Origin: Incurvaria masculella | Taxonomy: Eukaryota > Arthropoda > Insecta > Lepidoptera > Incurvariidae | Assembly (NCBI GenBank): GCA_946894095.1 | Contig: OX335660.1 | Coordinates: 2,423,001 to 2,487,000, forward strand | Direction of reading: 5' to 3' | DNA: 64,000 bases | Shown here: piece after piece, positions 57,509 through 64,000 of the stretch | How positions within the stretch are numbered: position 1 is the stretch's first letter | Layout of the letters: every line of letters begins with the position of its first letter | The notes under the pieces: generated by a model | Seen by the model: the letters and a program-made list of their open reading frames with translations, nothing else | Databases searched by the model: none | What the model was told of the DNA's origin: nothing | Made by a program: the position numbers and the translations under genes

Positions 57509-60409
57509 AATAACTATTTATATTTTCTACAACAATAAAAATACATGCTGTACAAGCATTTTCTTATGTCTTGCAACGGGTAAAAATATAAGAGTCTACC
57601 ATAAGCTAGGGGTCTAATGGGTAGTGGTGTGTTGAGTGGGAGGCAGAATATGCATCGTCGATTCACGATTGCATTGGAAAATGTTCAAGCTAACATCTCA
57701 AAAGCCAGTAGGGATAAAAACATGCAAACTTCACCTTTACGTCACTTAACCATAGATTACTAAAACAAAGTTTGAATCGTAATTGGTAATCGTTAATTTA
57801 GTCAGAGAGGATTTTTTTAGATGGATAAGTGTTTGAAATAAACAAATCAACAGATGCAACGTGTTTTAAATTAAAAAAATCATAATGGGTGCCGTTTATG
57901 GCTCCTGAGCGCCAGGGCTCTTACCGGTTGACTAATGGTAACCGGCCAACTTATCGGCGCAAATCAAACTCAAAGAGAAAGAATGTTATGCACTCCAATG
58001 AAACAGAAATTAATGGATAGAAAATAGCATCGCTCAATGACCACACGAATAGGTCTCAAAATCATAGAACTTTTCAACAATATTCTATTTATAGTTTCTT
58101 ACAAAATTGATCGCTAAAGACAACGTACTTTGACTGTACATATTTTCCTTCAACCAGTCACTAACAGTAGATAATTCTTCATCAGGCTTTCTCCCTCACA
58201 CATTCACTTTTGATCTACCAATCAGTTTAAAATACATGCATACCAAGTTCCGGCTTGGCACTGCAGTGGCATTTGGTGTGGAGTGAAATTTGCTTTTCGC
58301 AATAAAACATGCAGAGAATTAGTGTGGTATACTATAATCGCCACCCCACTAGAAAAGATGAAACAAGGGAATAGCAAAAAATCCAAACCTATTCACACTC
58401 CGGTGTGCATTCACATAAAAACACAAGACATTAACAAATGTCCAAAACCTACATTTAAAATGTCTCAATCAATCCAGTCCGCAAGAGACCTAATTACATA
58501 ACCTGTAGCCTAAGAGCAGGCATGAATATAATTACGTCATAGAAGTTAAATTAGTTGGAGTAAGCATTCATAGCATTGACAACAATAATTCGCAACAAAC
58601 CAATGACAGTGCAACTGATACAAACCAATTTCACGTAAGTGGAAACATTTAACACACATAAAAACTCAATGATAACAAGACAATTACATTTTCATGCTTT
58701 AGCGGTCTTTACATATGAATCTGATACCTTTGTTTTCATTACAATGTAGGTACATCTATCCATTGAGTTCGTACAAAAATCTTGTCTAAATCTTCCTATG
58801 ATTTATTTCGAATAATTCCCAAAGCCATCATGTAACAACATGGGAAAACATCCTATTAGAAGAAAACCTGCCAAGACCAAGAAGATCCGGCAAAATCAGT
58901 CCAAGGCCAAACTTCTTCATAAGTGTTAATGAGACGGATTTCGGAAACATATTTTGTCTTAAGATGACATAGGCACGACTACAATGAGGTAGGTATATAA
59001 ATCTTTTTTATAATTTTAACAGCAGTATTCAGAGTGGGCGGACTAACTTTAACATGCGGCTTATTTGCCGGTCTAAACCGGTTTTCGTCCGGTACTAAGT
59101 TTTAACAGGTTCACTATGAATACAACTGTAAGTATCTGCTGCCCAAGCTATGCCATGCTTCTAACATCAACATTTTTGTCATTGGCAACCACTTCTGTTT
59201 TACTAAAACCGAATGAAATACCACGTGTATTATTGAATGACAACACAAATATATGATGCATTTTTCAAGCCTTTATGGACAAATCAGAAACTGTTAAAAA
59301 AGAGAAAAACACTCAAATGAGGAATTGCGCCAAATTTAATAAAAAATAAATTGTAAAATTAGATTTTTGAAAAATTGCAGCCGAAAATCAATCTTGTTGA
59401 TTAACTAGTTTGTAAGTATCACTGGAAAAAATAATAATACAATGACCAACCTGACGAAGTTTCTTGTCGGCTCTTCTTCGCCAGAAGTAATCGAACCGAC
59501 AGGAAAAAAAAATGACGAATCCGAGTGTGTAATATACATCTAATGGAGGAAATAAAGGAACTGAAACTGAAACTGAAACTTTGAGAAAAATAACACATCT
59601 GTATTATTGCAGCAGTCAATAATGTCACTTATAATGAAAAAAATCTGTAAAGTAATTTTAAACGGCAAAATAAATGAAAATGTTGATTCATATTTTCAAG
59701 TATTCATACATTACAGTAATCAAATTTTGTGTTTCGGTACAATAATGTTATGTTGAGAAACATAAAAAATTGATAACTTTATCACTACACAATATCAGAT
59801 CGATCAAAATAATATTTTTTATTGTTAAGTAACTCATTCTAAAAATTTACTGTAACTATAATCTGATGTTAATTCATAGAACAGTGACTTATTAACTAGG
59901 ATCTTTGAAGCAGTGATTGCAAAAATAAAACTGAACAAGTCTGAATATTCAAGTTTATACTATAAATTTGGATTTTTTAGTTCTAGTGATCTATGTAAAA
60001 GTGAAATCATACATAATTTTCATAGCTAAAAGTAAGCGATCACCCATTGACAAGGTGGCGGTGAAGAACACTCAATTGGTAGGTCAACCATCATATCACA
60101 AGATAAATAGTGAAAACTTTTGAAAATTTGTTAACACAACGCAAAGTTAGTTAACTTTCATAATCTTTTAAAATATTATTTCTGCCTACAGAATGAATTT
60201 CATTGTCAGCTGTTTTTCTTATTTCTTTATGATATTAATTCTGTAGGCAGAAATAATATTAATAACAACGATTGTTGTTATTGTGTTTGTTGTATAGACA
60301 GCACCATAACCATAATCTTTTAAATAAACATGTAATGGGCTTATTTAATCATTTGTCATTTTTAAGTTGGTACCTAGTTCATTGTCATCATACGTTATGA
60401 GATACCTCA
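57509..60409. other. intergenic, mostly unrecognised
   Basis: AT-rich sequence between the last MITE and the OGFOD1 3' end. It contains MITE arms at 59288-59400 and 59585-59650 split by the (AACTG) repeat. The 58283-58501 open frame has no recognisable protein words. Confidence 0.5.
59400..59582 (+). mobile_element. dispersed repeat with (AACTG)n end, plus strand
   Basis: Ends GGAAATAAAGGAACTGAAAC followed by two more AACTG units. It interrupts the MITE arm related to 42505-43200. Confidence 0.65.
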
Positions 60410-60415
60410 TTTATT
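60410..60415 (-). terminator. OGFOD1 candidate polyadenylation signal
   Basis: AATAAA on the minus strand, 115 bp downstream of the stop codon at 60530-60532. Confidence 0.5.
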
Positions 60416-60529
60416 GTGAGTCCAAGCCACTACGAGAACGCAAGCCATATGCGGTCACTCCGCATGACGTAAAAATTCTTCCCGCTCGCTCCCGGGCTAC
60501 GATCGACGAGTGCGCCGGAGCAAGCGACC

Positions 60530-60643
60530 TCAGGGCAGTTCCTCCTTGTAGCTGCAGGTGAGGATGTAGAAACACTCGTCGGGGCCCATCGTCATCGCGC
60601 TCACGTGTTTCGTGAAGCGTGCCGTCTGCGCGTCCGCATATAC
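60530..60643 (-). CDS. OGFOD1: OGFOD1 last coding exon
   Basis: The acceptor reads TTCATTCAG. It encodes VYADAQTARFTKHVSAMTMG, PDECFYILTCSYKEELP and then TGA. The Y-x-D-x-x-T-x-R-F-x-K-H block is the family signature. Confidence 0.9.
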   Translation of the reverse strand, partial: VYADAQTARFTKHVSAMTMGPDECFYILTCSYKEELP

Positions 60644-62674
60644 CTGAATGAAAAGGCCGATTTTTTATTACACATACTGTTATTACCCAGACTCTTGCTA
60701 TTAAGATATTTACATCAACAATAATAAATACCGACGAAAGAACTTGCGTAGTAGTCAAGTCATGTTGATATCGACATAAAACACAAATATCAGATAGATT
60801 GGATAAACAGCCAGAGTATCAATAATTTTGCCCTGCTAAATATTTCTTTTTTTAATATGCCTGACTTTAATATGCATCTGTTCGGATGGCTGTTTTTTCA
60901 TTTAGGTAGCTAGCTGATGACAGTATAAATAGACTACTGGGAATTTTGGCTGAATGGTAAACGCAACTTTAATGCAAATCAAACCCGAGAAAACACTTTA
61001 TCACCAATCGAGTAGTTGAGTCATGGAACAAATTCCCAGAGAGAGTTATTAGCGCCACTTTAGTAAACAGCTTCAAAAACAGACTTGACACTTTTGCAAA
61101 AAATCACAAGATTTAGACTTTTTACATGTATAAAAATAAAACCAAGTGAACCACCAGTTATCAACTTCAATGTACACGCATCAGCTTTAGCTGCTAGTGT
61201 ATCGAGATAATAATAGCAAAAAATTCGAGATGGCAGTCAGATTTTTAGGGTTCCGTACCCAAAGGCTGCAAACGGAACCCTATTACTAAGCCCCGCTGTC
61301 CTTCCATCCATCCGTCTGTCCATCCGTCCGTCACAGGGCTGTATCTCATGAACCGTAATAGGTAGGCAACTCTCTTTTCAGAGAGTGTGTATTTATTTTT
61401 TATTATTAGTATTATAATTATACTTATAAAAAAATAATCAAAATTAAAAACGCGATTTTTCGGTGTCAATTCTTGTACGATGTTACGGAACCCTTCGTGT
61501 GCTAGTCCGACTCGCACTTGGCCCGTTTTTTAGTATTCTGCTTAGTCTGTTCGTAAAATTAAATGTAATTAAGGATAGTTTACCTAAATCGAAATGTATT
61601 TTTAATTGCCGCCTCACAAATCAGTTTCGATCGCTACTCCTATCCTTCCATGCTCGCTGGTCCTAGTCCGGTACTAGAAAAGCAAGCGACGTACAAGATT
61701 GAGCGCGTTGCTCTTGGGCTCCAGCGAGACGAGCGGCACCGCGTCCGCGTCCTCGGGCGCCACGTACGTGGTGACGCCGCCGTAGACGGGCCGCGCGGGG
61801 AACGCCAGGTACATCACCGCGTCCAGCTGGTTCTGCGCGTACGACTCCTTCGGCGGTAGCACCTGCCGTTTATTTGAGTCATTACGGAGACCTTTAGCTT
61901 CTTAAGTATAAAAAAGGTTAAACCATTCATCGAACTGTGGTGTGTAAAATTTAGTACAGTGGTGCCATTCGACTCAACTCAACTTGAGTTGGTCGACTCT
62001 AGTAATGTTTAGCAATATATACACCGCTATATCTATATGGTCGGTAAAATATGGAAATATGGGCCGACGAGACGAGGTGTGAAGAAGCACCTTTGGCTTT
62101 TTTTAATACCTTTGGTCTCTCAGCACAGCCCCCCATACCAGTTTTTTATAAATAATAACCTGGCCGGCCGGTATGGTTTTTGCAGTCTCTGTGAACGTTT
62201 GAAAGGCCATGGACGTCATAGGACCTTTAATGTGGGCTGCTGGCGTATGCCAGGATAATGAGTTGATCAAGTTAAACACAATGGCTCGTGTCTGTTTCCT
62301 AAGTCAAATTAATAAATATTTTTCTGATATTTTGCACATTAAACAAACCTACTGAGATCTACGTCTGAACCTTTTGATTTTTTTGATAACTTAACTTTTA
62401 TCCATGAAGACATTTCGATACAAATGTTCAGAGGCTTATTTCCTAGAGAAACTCACGCTGAAGCTGTTGGCGCGCCACCGCTGCATCTCGAGGTGGAAGT
62501 GGCTCTTCAGCGTGAGCTCGGTGCAGTCGTGCAGGAACTTTAACATGTTTGTGGAGGTGAAGAGGCGCAGCAGCTCGCGCAGCGGGTGCGAGCGCTCCAG
62601 AGGCTCCAGCGGCGCCTGCCGCAGCAGGTCGTACCGCCGCTGGTTCGCGGGGCCCGCCGCCTCCCACTCCGTCT
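60530..62674 (-). CDS. OGFOD1: OGFOD1 (sudestada1), C-terminal 165 residues
   Basis: Three spliced exons give the C-terminal domain of the 2-oxoglutarate/Fe(II) prolyl hydroxylase that acts on ribosomal protein uS12 (RPS23). Matching blocks are TEWEAAGPANQRRYDLL, the LFTSTNMLKFLHDCTELTL helix, EMQRWRANSFSVL, PVYGGVTTYVAPEDADAVPL and LEPKSNALNLVYADAQTARF with TKHVSAMT, in the same order as in animal OGFOD1. This is the second, non-catalytic double-stranded beta-helix domain. The Fe-binding HxD...H domain is N-terminal and lies right of the window or beyond the LINE at 63179. The gene runs toward ArfGAP (convergent), with about 7 kb between stop codons. Confidence 0.88.
60990..61215 (+). mobile_element. 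CR1-like LINE 3' end
   Basis: The plus strand reads TNRVVESWNKFPERVISATL, then VNSFKNRLDTFAKNHKI, then CACGCATCAGCTTTAGCTGC and an ATAATA tail. In OGFOD1's last intron, antisense. Confidence 0.8.
61239..61534 (-). mobile_element. lepidopteran GGGTTCCGTACC element, minus strand
   Basis: GGGTTCCGTACCCAAAGGCT at one end, TACGGAACCCTTCGTGTGCT and AGTCCGACTCGCACTTGGCC at the other. Confidence 0.8.
61695..61862 (-). CDS. OGFOD1: OGFOD1 penultimate coding exon
   Basis: The acceptor reads AACGGCAG and the donor AATCTT|GTACGT. It encodes 56 residues: VLPPKESYAQNQLDAVMYLA, FPARPVYGGVTTYVAPEDAD, AVPLVSLEPKSNALNL. Phase 0 at both ends. Confidence 0.92.
62457..62674 (-). CDS. OGFOD1: OGFOD1 antepenultimate coding exon
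   Basis: The acceptor reads ACGTCCGCAG, with CAGAG two bases later as an alternative, and the donor TTCAGC|GTGAGT. It encodes 72 codons, TEWEAAGPANQRRYDLLRQA through FHLEMQRWRANSFS. It enters with two bases, so an upstream exon ending in phase 1 is expected. Confidence 0.88.
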
Positions 62675-63178
62675 CTGCGGACGTTGAAACGTCATCATGG
62701 GTGCTCGCGGGCGGTACTCTACCGCCGACGCGTCGGAAGACAGCCCTACCTACTGATACCAGCTATGTAGATCCATGGCTTCTTAAAACTCTCAATGCTC
62801 CCTGGTGCTGGTGGCTGCTGACAGGGCTTCCTCTGTTTGCAGCCCGCAATCGCCGACATTTCACGGTTGGTACTAAACACACTGCAAAGCTGCCGGCACT
62901 GCCAAAGTGAGATGTGAAAACACATGACTTTTTTTGTTTTTTGGTCAGTGACAGTTCGAGCAAATGTTCGGCAGGTTCCGTTTTTGCCTGCTCCAACTTT
63001 AACTAGCCTAAACAAATACAAATACCGAGTGTTTTGTTATGTGTTATAGCTTAAAATAAAGCTAATTATGTAATTTAAGTGAATTTACTGTGGTTTTATC
63101 AAATACTAGAACATTAATCAGTGAAACTGCAAATAATGAATCTATAGTACTTTAGTTTCTACCCACAAAAACTATATT

Positions 63179-64000
63179 ATGAGTGTGTCTGATCCTGACC
63201 CTGGAGACCCCAGTGGGTCCACAGACGATGAACAGGACCTTATCTCAGTGGAGGATATACCTGCAGATCAGATTATTACGGAAGAATTGGAGTGGGATCA
63301 GTCCGAGCTGATAGACCATCCGACTGTGTTCGATGCCAGTACTTCCACTAGTAAAAGACGCAGGGAGTCATCTGAAGAAGATACCACGGGCTTCCGTGAG
63401 GTTCGCCGTACCAAAAAGAAAAGAGACGAAGGCCCAAACCAAGCTGTGGCTAGAGTAGAATATTTTGAGATATACATCAGTAGAAAGCAGAAGCTGCCCA
63501 AACAACTTGCGCTTGCTAAACTACTCCAAAGTAATAATGATATTGCCAAAATAAAATACCTTACCCCATACAAGGCACTTGTTAGATGCGAAACGGAGTA
63601 CGGTATGAAAAAAGTACTTGAGAATGAGGAGTTAATAAAAAATGAAATAAAATGTACTAAAACTACAGATGTGCAATACTCATTCGTAGTCATACGTGAG
63701 ATCGACCTGGATTTGGAAGTGGAAGACATAACAAAAATAATAACTTGTGACGTCGAAATAGTTTCGCTTATGCGTCTCCAGAGAAAAATTACTTTTGGTG
63801 AGTGGACAAAGTCTGAGGCGGTGCGAGTGTGCTTTCGAGGGCCGCGCTTGCCTCCGTACGTTTATGCGTATGGGGTTAGGTTAAGTGTAGAGCCCTACGT
63901 GTTCCCGGTGACGCAATGCTCGGGCTGCTGGCACTTTGGTCACACTTACAAGGTATGCCCGAATGGATCGAAGAAAAAATGCCCAAAATGTGGTGAAAAC
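63179..64000 (+). mobile_element. non-LTR retrotransposon ORF1 (gag-like), open to the window edge
   Basis: An ATG at 63179 opens 274 codons without a stop, running off the right edge. The N terminus is acidic (DPDPGDPSGSTDDEQDLISV) followed by a basic patch (SKRRRESS, RRTKKKRDE). The C-terminal part has CSGCWHFGHTYKVC, a CCHC zinc knuckle, and the start of a second (CPKCGEN), as in jockey/I-type ORF1 proteins. A probable 5' UTR begins near 62942. It lies antisense to OGFOD1 in its intron. The endonuclease/RT frame would follow beyond 64000. Confidence 0.85.

Noticed and set aside
62404..62910. 168-codon plus-strand frame
   Set aside because: Antisense of the OGFOD1 exon at 62457-62674, extended by chance.

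Overview
This is nuclear DNA of an insect, almost certainly a moth or butterfly (Lepidoptera). The evidence is GC-rich host exons with GT-AG introns set in AT-rich sequence, a Lep1-type Helitron (starts TCCTACTAATATT, ends CTAG between A and T), the dispersed lepidopteran element with the inverted words GGGTTCCGTACC/GGTACGGAACCC, and many SINEs, LINE 3' ends and MITEs. The species cannot be named from the sequence.

Three host genes are readable after splicing by hand. (1) Positions 915-29193, minus strand: the first 14 coding exons (676 codons, open at the left edge) of a TIF1/TRIM24-33 protein, the insect gene bonus, with RING, two B-boxes and coiled coil. The PHD and bromodomain exons would lie beyond position 1. 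(2) Positions 30325-53056, plus strand: a complete 13-exon, 538-residue ArfGAP2/3 gene (COPI-coat Arf1 GTPase activator), with a 3' UTR that starts with a 14-unit 20-bp tandem array. Genes 1 and 2 are head to head with about 1.1 kb between start codons. (3) Positions 60530-62674, minus strand: the last three coding exons of OGFOD1 (Drosophila sudestada1), the C-terminal domain of the ribosomal-protein S23 prolyl hydroxylase. Its catalytic part lies right of the window.

The rest is intron and intergenic sequence built largely from transposable elements. These include LINE fragments (CR1/jockey-like, RTE-like, one R2/R4-like with a restriction-like endonuclease), a 506-codon intact reverse-transcriptase ORF at 49841-51361, and an open ORF1 (gag-like, zinc knuckle) at 63179-64000 inserted antisense in OGFOD1. 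There is a degraded 1.3-kb piggyBac (26983-28285) with exact TTAA ends, at least three TTAA-flanked MITE families, two Helitrons, and two SINE families that share one body but carry different RNA polymerase III heads (tRNA-like and 5S rRNA-like).

The best leads for a second look are these. A retroposon sits exactly at the bonus exon-2 splice donor, and its 13-bp target duplication rebuilt the donor. The bonus coiled-coil exon is triplicated in tandem. A 5S-headed and a tRNA-headed SINE share one body. A palindrome of about 1.2 kb lies in an ArfGAP intron. A 20-bp array sits just after the ArfGAP stop codon. I found no CRISPR array, prokaryotic operon, genuine tRNA or rRNA gene, or virus-like gene cluster.
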